DNA of 57,060 bases from Oscillospiraceae bacterium (GTDB lineage: Bacteria > Bacillota > Clostridia > Oscillospirales > Oscillospiraceae): the NCBI GenBank assembly GCA_009780175.1, contig WRAO01000014.1, positions 1-57,060 of the forward strand, written 5' to 3'. Shown in pieces: positions 44,460-53,090 of the stretch. Positions within the stretch are counted from its first letter, which is position 1, and the number at the start of each line of letters is the position of its first letter. The translations under genes and the position numbers were made by a program. Below the pieces are notes generated by a model that did no database searches, was not told the DNA's origin, and saw only the letters and a list, made by a program, of their open reading frames with translations.

Positions 44460-44885
44460 ATGATAGACGCAATGAGTCAAGAAGAGTACTATGCCGAGCT
44501 GCTTACGCGGGTCGAAAACCACCCGGACCGCTTCATCGCAAAAACCGGTATTCGCTTTCTGGAGATCGCGGAAGGCTATGCCAAAGGCGATATGCCTAAT
44601 ATCCCGGCGACGCAAAATTTTGCAGGTGGCATCCACGGCGGCGCGCTCTTTACCTTAGCGGATACCATCTCTGGCACGGCGGCGAGAACCCATGGGCGAC
44701 CGCAAGTGGTATTGACAGTGAATAGTACCATGAATTATCTCAGGCTGGCAGTCCCTGGTCCTGTAGCGTGCGAGGCCAGGGTGCGCAAAGCGGGGAGGAC
44801 CCTCACTGTCTGCGAGGCCGTAATCACAGACAGCGAGGCGCGAGAGGTTGCAAGCGGTACCTTCACCTTTTATCTCGCCGACTAG
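44460..44885 (+). CDS. PaaI-type hotdog thioesterase
   Basis: 141 residues from the ATG at 44460, which has TGGAGG eight bases upstream; seven more codons are open without a site. TQNFAGGIHGGALFTLADTI is the hotdog helix with the catalytic region typical of PaaI/YbgC-like thioesterases, and VVLTVNSTMNYLRLAVPGPV continues the fold. It probably hydrolyses an acyl- or aryl-CoA. It is a single gene. Confidence 0.85.
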   Translation: MIDAMSQEEYYAELLTRVENHPDRFIAKTGIRFLEIAEGYAKGDMPNIPATQNFAGGIHGGALFTLADTISGTAARTHGRPQVVLTVNSTMNYLRLAVPGPVACEARVRKAGRTLTVCEAVITDSEAREVASGTFTFYLAD

Positions 44886-44970
44886 GAGACAGGAGAATAG
44901 AACATTAGAAATTACCCAGGTGCGAAGGAGAGATTCCCTCGCATTGGCAGCATATTTTTGAAGATTTCTA

Positions 44971-45007
44971 TTGCATTTTGGATTTCGCTCAGATATACTA
45001 TCAGTAT
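44971..45007 (+). promoter_or_regulatory. Promoter of the ThDP enzyme gene with a small inverted repeat
   Basis: TTGCAT (44971-44976), a 17-base spacer and TATACT (44994-44999). ATACT-ATC-AGTAT (44995-45007) overlaps the -10 and start region and could be an operator for the GntR-type regulator encoded downstream; that is inference. Confidence 0.55.
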
Positions 45008-45059
45008 CCAATATCCAATCGGGTCCGGATAAAAAATACGACTCAGAAGGAGTGTCCCA

Positions 45060-46829
45060 ATGAAAAAGAAGGGCGCAGACATTATTGTCGACTATTTAGT
45101 AGAAGCGAAGGTGCCTTATGCGGTTGGCCTTTGCGGACACGGAATCATCGGTCTCATGGATTCCTTGTATGAGAACCAAGACAAAATCAAGACTCTTACA
45201 GTCCGCAACGAGTTGGCGGCAGGTCACATCGCGGACGTGTACTACCGCGTCAAGCATGAACCCATCGTAACCTATACGTCCTGCGGACCGGGATCCACGA
45301 ACCTAATCACCCCCATCGCCGCCGCATTCATGGACTCCTCGGCTTTCCTCGCCATCACGGGCAACGCGCCGACCCAGCAATTTAACCTCAACCCCTTCCA
45401 AGAGACAGGCAGACATTTCCAAGGCGATTTCCCCTCGGTTATTCGCCCCTATGTCAAGCGTTGCTTCCAGCCGACACGTGTTGACATGCTGCCGCTTGCA
45501 ATTCGCCAAGCATTCAACGAGACGACCCAAGGCAGACCAGGCCCGGTTTGTCTGGATGTGCCGTTCAACGTATTCCAAGAGGAAGACGATGTCACCATGC
45601 CGAGCCACGAGGGCTTCATGCCCCGCATCCAACAGCGTTCGCAGGCTGACCCTGCCGCTGTAGAAACAGTCATCAACATGCTGGCAAAGGCGAAAAAGCC
45701 TTTGATCGTAGCGGGCAACGGCGCTATGCTCTCTGAGGCAGGCCCGGAACTCCTCGAATTTGCACGGATGATGAATGTCCCTGTACACACAAGCCCCATG
45801 GGCAAAGGCATCATTGACGAGCGCGACCCGATCTGCCTCGGCCCTACCGGTCGTAACGCGACTTATCCGGCCAACCGCGCCGGCGTCAACTGCGACCTGT
45901 TGATCGCCCTCGGCACCAGCTTTGACGACCGTTCCACCAGCGCTTGGGTAGACGGCATCACTTACGACAGAAAGAACTTCGAGCTTGTCCAAGTCGATAG
46001 CGACGCACGCGAACTCGGCCGTTGCTATTCGCTCGACCTCGGTATCGTAGCAGATGTTAAGCTCTTCATGGCACAACTCACAGAGGCCGCAAAAGCCAAA
46101 TTTGGCGCCGCCAAGCCGGATTACACCGCTTGGATGAACCAAATCAAAGAGTGGCAACGCATCTGGGAAATCGCCATTCCGGAATATCTCGAGAGCAACG
46201 CAGAGCCGATCGCACCGGGCCGTCTGGTCAATGAAATCCGCAAAGCTCTGCCGGATAACGGCATCTTCCTCGTCGACGTCGGCGTACACCACAACTGGGC
46301 AGTCCAGTTCTGGAAAGCCTACGAGGCACAGACCATGATGCAGAGCTGGGGCTTCGCCGCAATGGGCTTCGCCACCGCTGGTATCCTCGGCGCAAAACTC
46401 GCCGCACCGGACCGTCCAGCCGTTGCCTTCGTGGGAGACGGCAGCTTCATGATGACGCCGCAAATCGTCGCCACGGCTGTAGAGAACAACATTCCGGCTG
46501 TTTGGGTTATCATCAACAACCACGCATTCGGTTCCATCCGTGATCTGCAAAACGGCTTCTTTAAGCGTGAACTCTGCACCAGCTTCAAACTGAACAACGA
46601 GCTCTTCAACCCCGATTTCGCCGCTATGGCAAGATCTATGGGCGCAGACGGTGTAAGAGTAGAGAAGGTTGCCGATCTGGCTCCGGCACTCGAAGCTGCG
46701 ATCAAGAGCAACCGCCCGACCGTAATCGACGTCATTGTTGACCGTGATATGAAGCCGATCGGAACTGGTTCCTGGCATTTCGTGCCATTCCCAGTATCTC
46801 CGCCCAACTTTGTCCCGCCGACTGCTTAA
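45060..46829 (+). CDS. Thiamine-diphosphate-dependent enzyme, acetolactate-synthase-like
   Basis: 589 residues in the three-domain order of the ALS/decarboxylase group. The pyrimidine domain has VRNELAAGHIADVYYR, whose Glu would activate ThDP, and YTSCGPGSTNLITPIAAAFM. The central domain has KKPLIVAGNGAML. The pyrophosphate domain has GDGSFMMTPQIVATAVENNI and VIINNHAFGSIRD (GDG...NN motif). It differs from true acetolactate synthases in the active-site loops, and there is no small subunit nearby. The substrate is a 2-keto acid or a related compound. The ATG follows AAGGAG. The FCD-type regulator directly downstream suggests substrate-induced control of an organic-acid pathway. Confidence 0.85.
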   Translation: MKKKGADIIVDYLVEAKVPYAVGLCGHGIIGLMDSLYENQDKIKTLTVRNELAAGHIADVYYRVKHEPIVTYTSCGPGSTNLITPIAAAFMDSSAFLAITGNAPTQQFNLNPFQETGRHFQGDFPSVIRPYVKRCFQPTRVDMLPLAIRQAFNETTQGRPGPVCLDVPFNVFQEEDDVTMPSHEGFMPRIQQRSQADPAAVETVINMLAKAKKPLIVAGNGAMLSEAGPELLEFARMMNVPVHTSPMGKGIIDERDPICLGPTGRNATYPANRAGVNCDLLIALGTSFDDRSTSAWVDGITYDRKNFELVQVDSDARELGRCYSLDLGIVADVKLFMAQLTEAAKAKFGAAKPDYTAWMNQIKEWQRIWEIAIPEYLESNAEPIAPGRLVNEIRKALPDNGIFLVDVGVHHNWAVQFWKAYEAQTMMQSWGFAAMGFATAGILGAKLAAPDRPAVAFVGDGSFMMTPQIVATAVENNIPAVWVIINNHAFGSIRDLQNGFFKRELCTSFKLNNELFNPDFAAMARSMGADGVRVEKVADLAPALEAAIKSNRPTVIDVIVDRDMKPIGTGSWHFVPFPVSPPNFVPPTA

Positions 46830-46833
46830 GGCC

Positions 46834-46906
46834 TTGACGCGGCACGCGGAACGTGTTAAACTTTAGACGAGCTATTGTGCTCGCCCCCGCAAAAACGGGG
46901 GCGAGC
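46834..46906 (+). promoter_or_regulatory. Promoter and leader hairpin of the GntR-type gene
   Basis: TTGACG (46834-46839), a 17-base spacer and TAAACT (46857-46862). Then an 11-bp GC-rich hairpin, GCTCGCCCCCG (46879-46889) with its complement (46896-46906), with only a weak T run. The hairpin may also end transcripts of the ThDP gene. Confidence 0.55.
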
Positions 46907-46954
46907 AACGCTTTTATCGCTCAAGAATAGAACAGGAATGGAAGAGTATCGCCT

Positions 46955-47566
46955 ATGTTGATCGAAAAAGTACCGCTACACGAACGCGTCTACGACAGCC
47001 TTAGAAAAAGCATTTTGAACGGGGAACTCCGTCCGGGTGAGCGGCTGAATCAAAATTTGTTGTCCGAGCAGTTCGGTGTGAGCCGGATGCCCGTGCGCGA
47101 CGCTTTACGTATGCTGGAGAATGAGAACCTAATTGAATACCAGATCAATAAAGGACATGTCGTTTCTACGTTCCCCGAGGAGAAACTGAAAGATGTCCAG
47201 TTTGTGCGTGGAATCCTGGAGGGACAGGCGGTCGAACGTGCGGGAGACTATATCACCGCGCGAGACATCAAAAAGCTGGAAGCCATTCTGGAGGAAACCA
47301 AGGACGCCGACGAGAAAGACGATAGAAAGCGTCTGCGCAAACTCAATGTAGATTTCCATTTTTCCATTTATAATCTGGTCCCTTCTCCTGCACTGGCAGA
47401 ACTGATTAACAAGCTATGGTACAGCTTCCCCAAATACATCCTGCACGAAGAGCGCGAGACGAAACACACTTCTTTGCAAGAACACCAAGAAATCCTGGAT
47501 AAGATCAAAGCGAAAGACTATAAGACCGCCGCCGAACTGATGCGTCAACATATCGCGACTTTGTAA
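46955..47566 (+). CDS. GntR family regulator with FCD domain
   Basis: 203 residues. An N-terminal winged helix (1-70: VYDSLRKSILNGELRPGERL, QNLLSEQFGVSRMPVRDALR) is followed by an all-helical FCD sensor (~75-200; His and Asp positions in LNVDFHFSIYNL and LQEHQEILDKIKAKDY fit a metal-carboxylate pocket). FCD regulators respond to organic acids such as pyruvate, lactate or gluconate. It follows the ThDP enzyme gene and probably controls it. Confidence 0.9.
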   Translation: MLIEKVPLHERVYDSLRKSILNGELRPGERLNQNLLSEQFGVSRMPVRDALRMLENENLIEYQINKGHVVSTFPEEKLKDVQFVRGILEGQAVERAGDYITARDIKKLEAILEETKDADEKDDRKRLRKLNVDFHFSIYNLVPSPALAELINKLWYSFPKYILHEERETKHTSLQEHQEILDKIKAKDYKTAAELMRQHIATL

Positions 47567-47582
47567 AATGGAACCGGGATAG

Positions 47583-47618
47583 AAAATCTCCCTCTGCTTT
47601 TAGCGGAGGGAGATTTTT
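47583..47618. terminator. Terminator after the GntR-type gene
   Basis: AAAATCTCCCTCTGC (47583-47597) with its complement (47603-47617, one G-T), then TTG. The A and T flanks suit both directions; a minus-strand gene ends at 47661. Confidence 0.8.
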
Positions 47619-47660
47619 GTTTGTTGAAAATAGTTGGATGACAGAAGTGGGGGAGATTGA

Positions 47661-48032
47661 TTATCCGATTCCGCGCAACAGTTCTTCTGCGGAAACGCCA
47701 TATAGTTTCGCCAAGGCAATCAAATTGCTTGTGCTGGGATCAGAAGTTCCGTTCTCCCACTTTGACACAGCCTGACGACTGACGCCCAACGCCTCCGCTA
47801 CAAACTCCTGCGTCATATTGCAACGGATCCGTTGCGCTCTCAGTGCCTCGCCGAGCGATTGGCGGATGATAGCCGTCTCTCTGCGCACCTCTTTGGACCT
47901 AAGATACATCAAAAGCGCCAGGGTAACAAGGACAAGCAATGCGGCAAATACGAAGAGCAGGAGGACATTGAACGCCTGAGCAACAATGTGTATGACCGTC
48001 TGTGTATCGAAACCAAAAATCCGCTCCTCCAT
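47661..48032 (-). CDS. Membrane-anchored XRE-type DNA-binding protein
   Basis: 123 residues. An N-terminal hydrophobic helix (about 20-43: AFNVLLLFVFAALLVLVTLA) is followed by a linker and a C-terminal helix-turn-helix of the XRE/Cro type (about 58-120: LRAQRIRCNMTQEFVAEALG, VSRQAVSKWENGTSDPSTSN). The usual clostridial form has the HTH first and membrane helices after it; here the order is reversed. It would hold a repressor-like domain at the inner face of the membrane. The ATG has AGGAGG. It is transcribed alone; its target is unknown. Confidence 0.82.
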   Translation of the reverse strand: MEERIFGFDTQTVIHIVAQAFNVLLLFVFAALLVLVTLALLMYLRSKEVRRETAIIRQSLGEALRAQRIRCNMTQEFVAEALGVSRQAVSKWENGTSDPSTSNLIALAKLYGVSAEELLRGIG

Positions 48033-48133
48033 ACCGAAACCTCCTATCTTACTGGATAGCAGAAGTGTACCACGAAGAGGGAAGAGTTGCCACCAACTAT
48101 CGCGCTACAAGCGGTTGCGTTTTGGTTGCAAAC

Positions 48134-49447
48134 CTAAAATTCGAGCAACCCTGCGTCCATGAGGCGAATCCGAAGGCTCAGTTCTACACCGTCTCGCTCG
48201 ATAACAAGCGTGATTGACTCCCCAACGCGAAAGTTGAGAATCTCGTTACGGAGGTCTACGGAGTCGAGGATACGAGTGCCGTTCGCCGTCAAAATCCGGT
48301 CGCCCACTTGCAGGCCTTGCTCGTAGGCATCGGTACCTTCAAGGACACGTTGGACATAAACGCCGGACACTATACCCTCATCTGCGGCTGTGACAGCGTC
48401 CACCATGCGAACGACAATCCCAAGCGCAGGCCGCCCGACGACACGCCCATGCTCGATGATAGAGTCCACCACGGGCCGAATTTGTGCCGTGGGTACGGCA
48501 AAGCCCATACCCTCTACGGTACCCGGGCCGATGAGCTTCATATTCGTAATGCCGACGACTTGCCCATATAAGTTAATCAACGGGCCGCCGGAATTGCCCT
48601 CATTGATCGCCGCGTTGGTCTGAATGAGGCGCATGGTGATCCCGTCATAAACTACCTCACGATCCAACGCGGAGATGATACCGTTGGACATGCTGTGTCT
48701 ATGGCCCAGCGGGTTGCCGATTACCGCGACTTCTTGGCCGACCTGGAGTAGATCGGAATCGCCGAATACAGCGGGGATAAGGCCCTCAGCATCGATTTTG
48801 AGAACGGCGATATCCGTGTTCTCATCCATTCCAAGAACAGCCGCATAGAAACTCCTGCCGTCTTGCAGCGTAACAATGACCTGCCGCGCGTCTTCAATGA
48901 CGTGGGCGCTAGTGATGATATAGCCGTTTTCGGTCATAATCACGCCGGTACCCGAAGCGCTGCCCAGCGGAAAGCGAAGCCGAACCTCAATGAACACCAC
49001 AGAGGGGCTGCATTTCTGAAAAATCTCCTGGAAACTAAGTTGAGGCGAAGCGCCTGTCTCGTCATAGGTCGGAATGGGGTGGAGCGTGAGTGTTGTTCCA
49101 TCGCCCAGAATGGCGACAGGCATGCGAGCCGTGTCGCTTTCACCATTCCAAGCGATGCCATTTTCAGGTGTTCTGTCCGGGGGCGGTATCGGAACCTGCC
49201 CGGGACTTTGCACGATGTCCTCCGCGCGGATACGGGGCCGGAGTTCGATTTGCAGTCCGTATGAGGTGCTGTGGAGGCGGACCTCATAATCCGCAAACAA
49301 CTGCGCAATCGAGGAAATCCCAATGATGAGCAGAATAAAGAGGCCAACGATCAAAAACGCCCGAACAGTGAGGGAGTGTTTGGAAAGCGGCTTCGTTTGG
49401 ACCTCTGCCGTTTCTTCGGGATGTGAGGTGCGGTTATCATTTTGCAT
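48134..49447 (-). CDS. HtrA-type membrane-anchored serine protease
   Basis: 437 residues. One N-terminal membrane helix (about 28-50) is followed by a ~90-residue linker and a trypsin-like domain. The catalytic His is in ITSAHVI, the Asp in ENTDIAVLKID and the Ser in NEGNSGGPLINL. A C-terminal PDZ domain (about 345-430: GVYVQRVLEGTDAYEQGLQV, GDRILTANGTRI) completes it. It degrades misfolded proteins outside the membrane. It is the last gene of an operon with a response regulator and a histidine kinase; control by that system is likely. Confidence 0.93.
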   Translation of the reverse strand: MQNDNRTSHPEETAEVQTKPLSKHSLTVRAFLIVGLFILLIIGISSIAQLFADYEVRLHSTSYGLQIELRPRIRAEDIVQSPGQVPIPPPDRTPENGIAWNGESDTARMPVAILGDGTTLTLHPIPTYDETGASPQLSFQEIFQKCSPSVVFIEVRLRFPLGSASGTGVIMTENGYIITSAHVIEDARQVIVTLQDGRSFYAAVLGMDENTDIAVLKIDAEGLIPAVFGDSDLLQVGQEVAVIGNPLGHRHSMSNGIISALDREVVYDGITMRLIQTNAAINEGNSGGPLINLYGQVVGITNMKLIGPGTVEGMGFAVPTAQIRPVVDSIIEHGRVVGRPALGIVVRMVDAVTAADEGIVSGVYVQRVLEGTDAYEQGLQVGDRILTANGTRILDSVDLRNEILNFRVGESITLVIERDGVELSLRIRLMDAGLLEF

Positions 49448-49474
49448 GCTATATTCTCCTCCGGGACTTGCTTA

Positions 49475-50926
49475 TTATGATTTCTTCTTCGGCGCGAGGG
49501 TTAAGGTGAACATGAACTCCGTTACGCCATGGTCACTGCGGACGTAGACCTCTTCTTGGTGGGCGTTCATAATGGTTTTGACGATATAAAGGCCGAGGCC
49601 GATACCGTCCTTGTCGCCACTGCGGGACTTGTCGCTCTTATGGAAGCGGTTGAAGAGTTGGGGTAATTCATCGGGGGAGATCGGATCGCCCGTGTTTTTC
49701 ACAGTGGTATAGGCCTTACCGGACTTTTTCGTCAAGGTGACCTCGATTTTCGTGCCAGGGGTGGAGAATTTTGCCGCGTTATCGAGCAAATTATAGACCA
49801 CTTGCATGATGGAGTCTTCATCTCCGAGTACCCAGACGGGGTCATCAGGAATGTGGAACTCTACGTCGAGTCCCCGCTCTGTGATTTTGCTTTCCAATCC
49901 CAGAATACCACGGCGGAGGACTTCTGTCATGTCGAATATCTGGGTGGCAAGCTCCCGGATATCGAGAGATTGAAAGCGTGAGACTTCTAACATGCGCCGC
50001 ACCAGGCGGGAGAGCCGTCGCGTCTCAGAGGCGACAATATGAAGATATTCCTCGTGTTTCTCCGGCGGGATCGTACCATCCAAAATGCCTTCGGCGAAGC
50101 CTGTGATGCTGGTCATGGGAGTCTTGAGTTCATGGGAGACGTTACCGACAAACTCGCGCCGCATGTCTTCCGATTGCTCGATGGCGTCTGCCATAGCATT
50201 GAATGCGCCGGTCAACTCGCCGATCTCGTCGATGCGCCCCCTGTCCGCCACGCGGGCGGAGAAGTCTCCCCGGGCAAACTTGTTGGCCACACTAGACATC
50301 TCGAGCAGCGGCGCGGCCTGATGCCGGGCCACCACCATCGCGAGCACAATCGCCAACAGGAGCACCGCAGCGGCGACTAAGAGAAAGAGAGAGAGCATCG
50401 CTCCCCACGCGTCCATAACGGCGTCCGCGCTGGAAGCCGCCAAGACATAACCGCCATGGGTACCGTGCCTGAGGTGGAAAATCGGTTCTGCATAGACATA
50501 ACTCACACCCTCCAACAGTCCAAACGCGGTGGTGAGAGCGGAGAAGGACCCGTTTTGATTGAGGACATATCGGAGTTCCGGCGGCAACATCTGCCCGATG
50601 TGTTGGCAGTGTTGGTGATCTGCATCATGCTCCGAACAGGCGATGATTACCCCCTCAGAGTTTGCCACCACCATGCGATTATAAGGCAAGGTGACGATGG
50701 AAACCACGAGATTGATGATCTCATGGTCCGCCGGATTGTTGGGGTTAAAATCGACGATATGGTTATGCATGTCAATCACAGACTCGACATTGGCCTCGAG
50801 CCCAGCCTGCCTATCCGCGATGGTCTGTGTTCTCAGAATGATGGCAAAGGAGAGGAGAAACACGAGAAAACTAAGCAAGACCATGCCGGCAAGCAGAAGA
50901 CAGTTTTTGAGATAGACACTATTCAA
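49475..50926 (-). CDS. Sensor histidine kinase
   Basis: 483 residues. Membrane helices at about 10-32 and 175-198 flank an extracytoplasmic sensor of ~140 residues containing the cluster CSEHDADHQHCQHIG, which could bind metal. HAMP (~200-252), the dimerisation domain with NVSHELKTPMTSITGFAEGI (phospho-His) and the ATPase domain (VYNLLDNAAKFS, DGIGLGLYIVKTI) follow. The best start is a TTG (50924-50926) without a strong ribosome site; no ATG is available in frame. It is in an operon with a response regulator, a small membrane protein and HtrA, which suggests an envelope-stress role. Confidence 0.93.
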   Translation of the reverse strand: MNSVYLKNCLLLAGMVLLSFLVFLLSFAIILRTQTIADRQAGLEANVESVIDMHNHIVDFNPNNPADHEIINLVVSIVTLPYNRMVVANSEGVIIACSEHDADHQHCQHIGQMLPPELRYVLNQNGSFSALTTAFGLLEGVSYVYAEPIFHLRHGTHGGYVLAASSADAVMDAWGAMLSLFLLVAAAVLLLAIVLAMVVARHQAAPLLEMSSVANKFARGDFSARVADRGRIDEIGELTGAFNAMADAIEQSEDMRREFVGNVSHELKTPMTSITGFAEGILDGTIPPEKHEEYLHIVASETRRLSRLVRRMLEVSRFQSLDIRELATQIFDMTEVLRRGILGLESKITERGLDVEFHIPDDPVWVLGDEDSIMQVVYNLLDNAAKFSTPGTKIEVTLTKKSGKAYTTVKNTGDPISPDELPQLFNRFHKSDKSRSGDKDGIGLGLYIVKTIMNAHQEEVYVRSDHGVTEFMFTLTLAPKKKS

Positions 50927-51025
50927 AGGCGCATCGTTCCAATCTGTTGGAAGTAATGGGTTGAGGAGATGTTATATCATGTGCGACTGGAAAATGCTTG
51001 TTTGGCACAATGAAATTTTGTTAAT

Positions 51026-51214
51026 CTACGTCCTATTTCGTAAAATTGAATCGCCTGCTTTTATACCAGGCACAAGGGAAATCGCAGTAGAAATTGCTAC
51101 TATAGCGACGAAGCCGAGATGAGGAGCTAACAATGACAAAATGAACGCCAGAAAAAGAGCCAGCGGAACAGTAAATATAAGGCTAGAAAAAATACGCTTT
51201 AAAAAATGTTTCAT
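51026..51214 (-). CDS. Small membrane protein between response regulator and kinase
   Basis: 62 residues with two hydrophobic helices (FTVPLALFLAFILSLLA and GFVAIVAISTAISLV), a basic start (MKHFLKRIF) and a basic end (LRNRT). The ATG follows GCGAGG. It lies 34 bases after the response regulator stop and about 100 bases before the kinase start, on the same strand, so it is inside the two-component operon. I know no family. A role as kinase modulator is possible from position only. Confidence 0.6.
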   Translation of the reverse strand: MKHFLKRIFSSLIFTVPLALFLAFILSLLAPHLGFVAIVAISTAISLVPGIKAGDSILRNRT

Positions 51215-51248
51215 AGATATTAGCCTCGCAAATTATAAACTATGCTCC

Positions 51249-51938
51249 CTACGCTCCCACAACCTCAAATTTATACCCCACGCCCCAGACCGTTTTGAGG
51301 TTCCACTGGGTACTGACGCCTTCCAGTTTTTCTCTGAGACGTTTGACGTGGACGTCTACCGTGCGGCTGTCGCCGAAATAGTCAAAGCCCCAAACTTCGT
51401 CAAGCAGTTGATTTCGGGTGTATACGCGGTTGGGGGATGCGGCAAGATGATAGAGTAACTCCAACTCTTTCGGCGGAGTATCAATCTTGTGACCATCAAC
51501 TAAAAGCTCATAAGAGTCGAGATTAATAAGCAATTTGTCAAAAGACAACCGCTTTTCCAAATCTTCCGGGTGCTCCCCATAGCGGCGCATAACGGCGTGG
51601 ATGCGGGCGATGAGCTCTTTGGGCTCGAATGGTTTGACCATGTAATCATCCGCCCCCAGTTCAAGGCCAGTCACTTTATCAAAAGTCTCGCCTTTGGCGG
51701 TGAGCATGATGATGGGCACGTGAGAAGTCCGCCGGATTTCACGGCATACGCCGAAGCCGTCCAAAGTGGGGAGCATGATGTCCAGAATGACGATGTTCGG
51801 CTTGAACGTCGCCGCCTCTGTGACGCCGACGGCACCGTCCGCCGCGATCTGAACGAGGAAGCCCTCTTTTTCCAAATAGAGGCGTAAAAGCTCTGCGATA
51901 TTTCTGTCATCCTCGATGACCAAGACTTTACCTACCAT
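51249..51938 (-). CDS. OmpR/PhoB-type response regulator
   Basis: 229 residues. The receiver (1-118) has VIEDD, phospho-acceptor Asp53 in VILDIMLP, Thr in MLTAKGE and Lys in DDYMVKPFEP. The winged-helix effector (~130-228) has PPKELELLYHLAASPNRVYT, RNQLLDEVWG and RTVDVHVKRLREKLE. The ATG follows AGGAGGTGA at ideal spacing. It is the first gene of the operon with the small membrane protein, kinase and HtrA. Confidence 0.96.
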   Translation of the reverse strand: MVGKVLVIEDDRNIAELLRLYLEKEGFLVQIAADGAVGVTEAATFKPNIVILDIMLPTLDGFGVCREIRRTSHVPIIMLTAKGETFDKVTGLELGADDYMVKPFEPKELIARIHAVMRRYGEHPEDLEKRLSFDKLLINLDSYELLVDGHKIDTPPKELELLYHLAASPNRVYTRNQLLDEVWGFDYFGDSRTVDVHVKRLREKLEGVSTQWNLKTVWGVGYKFEVVGA

Positions 51939-51969
51939 GGAGATGTCACCTCCTGAGAATTATTCTATT

Positions 51970-51998
51970 ATTATAATATAAAACGCGCGCCCAGTCAA
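51970..51998 (-). promoter_or_regulatory. Promoter of the two-component operon
   Basis: On the minus strand TTGACT (51993-51998), a 17-base spacer and TATAAT (51970-51975), 32 bases before the response regulator start. Confidence 0.75.
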
Positions 51999-52035
51999 AG
52001 GTTGAACAAAGTGTAAAAGAATGGCGGGAAAATGT

Positions 52036-52064
52036 TTGAAAATCCCCTGCTTGTCTGTTATACT
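52036..52064 (+). promoter_or_regulatory. Promoter of prs
   Basis: TTGAAA (52036-52041), a 17-base spacer and TATACT (52059-52064), 35 bases before the prs start and divergent from the two-component promoter. Confidence 0.7.
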
Positions 52065-52098
52065 ATTGAGAAACAAAACGCACGAAAGAGGAGAAACG

Positions 52099-53061
52099 AT
52101 GAATCCACCATGTAAGAGAATCCAAGTTTTTACCGGCAACGCGCATAAGCAGCTTGCGGAAGATATCTGTCGACATCTGGGGATCAGTTTGGGAGACTCT
52201 ACGGTAGCGCGCTTTGCCGATGGGGAAGTGGGTGTGTCTCTCTTCGAGACGGTGCGCGGGTCAGACGTATTCCTGGTCCAGCCCACCTGCAACCCGGTCA
52301 ATGAGCATTTGATGGAACTGCTCATTATGATTGACGCCTGTTCCAGAGCTTCCGCTGGTCGGATCACGGCGGTAATTCCCTATTTTGGCTACGCGCGGCA
52401 AGACCGCAAGACAAAGCCCAGAGACCCCATCTCATCGAAGCTGGTAGCAAACCTCCTAACCGAGGCCGGGGCAGACCGCGTGCTGACGATGGACCTCCAC
52501 GCCCCCCAGATTCAGGGCTTTTTCGATATTCCAGTGGATAATCTTATGGGCGCGCCGCTCTTTGCGGACTATATCATGCAAAAGTTCAGCCCCGAAGAGT
52601 TGGAAGATGTGATGGCGGTGAGTCCGGACGTAGGCAGCGTTGCCCGTACGCGGGACTTCGCCCATCGGCTGGGCGTTGGCCTTGCCATCGTAGACAAACG
52701 CCGTCCGCAAGCCAATGAGAGCGAGGTTATGAACATCATCGGCAAAGTGCGGGATAAACATGTCATCCTCTTTGACGACATGATCGACACGGCAGGCAGC
52801 CTTTGCCAAGCGGCAAGTGCGCTGGTAGAAAACGGAGCGAAGCATATCTACGCTTGCGCCAGCCACGGTGTGCTCAGCGGGAAAGCCATCGAGCGGATTG
52901 AGGCAAGCCCCATCCGCGAAGTGATCCTGCTCGACACGATTCCCTATCCCAAGGACCAGCCGATTTCCGAGAAAATCAAATATATCTCCGTAGCCCCCAT
53001 GTTTGCCAAGGCCATTGATCGAGTATACGAAGAAACGTCGATTTCTACACTATTTAAGTAA
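52099..53061 (+). CDS. prs: Ribose-phosphate pyrophosphokinase
   Basis: 320 residues of PRPP synthetase: FTGNAHKQLAEDICRHLGIS, YFGYARQDRKTKPRDPISSK, TMDLHAPQIQGFFDIPVDNL (usually DLHAGQIQ) and the PRPP loop ILFDDMIDTAGS. It makes PRPP from ribose 5-phosphate and ATP for nucleotides, His and Trp. The start at 52099 follows AAAGAGGAG; a longer open frame has no site. It is followed by pth in the usual Firmicute order. Confidence 0.96.
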   Translation: MNPPCKRIQVFTGNAHKQLAEDICRHLGISLGDSTVARFADGEVGVSLFETVRGSDVFLVQPTCNPVNEHLMELLIMIDACSRASAGRITAVIPYFGYARQDRKTKPRDPISSKLVANLLTEAGADRVLTMDLHAPQIQGFFDIPVDNLMGAPLFADYIMQKFSPEELEDVMAVSPDVGSVARTRDFAHRLGVGLAIVDKRRPQANESEVMNIIGKVRDKHVILFDDMIDTAGSLCQAASALVENGAKHIYACASHGVLSGKAIERIEASPIREVILLDTIPYPKDQPISEKIKYISVAPMFAKAIDRVYEETSISTLFK

Positions 53062-53090
53062 ACTTCAATTCAAGCACTCTAGAGGGTACT

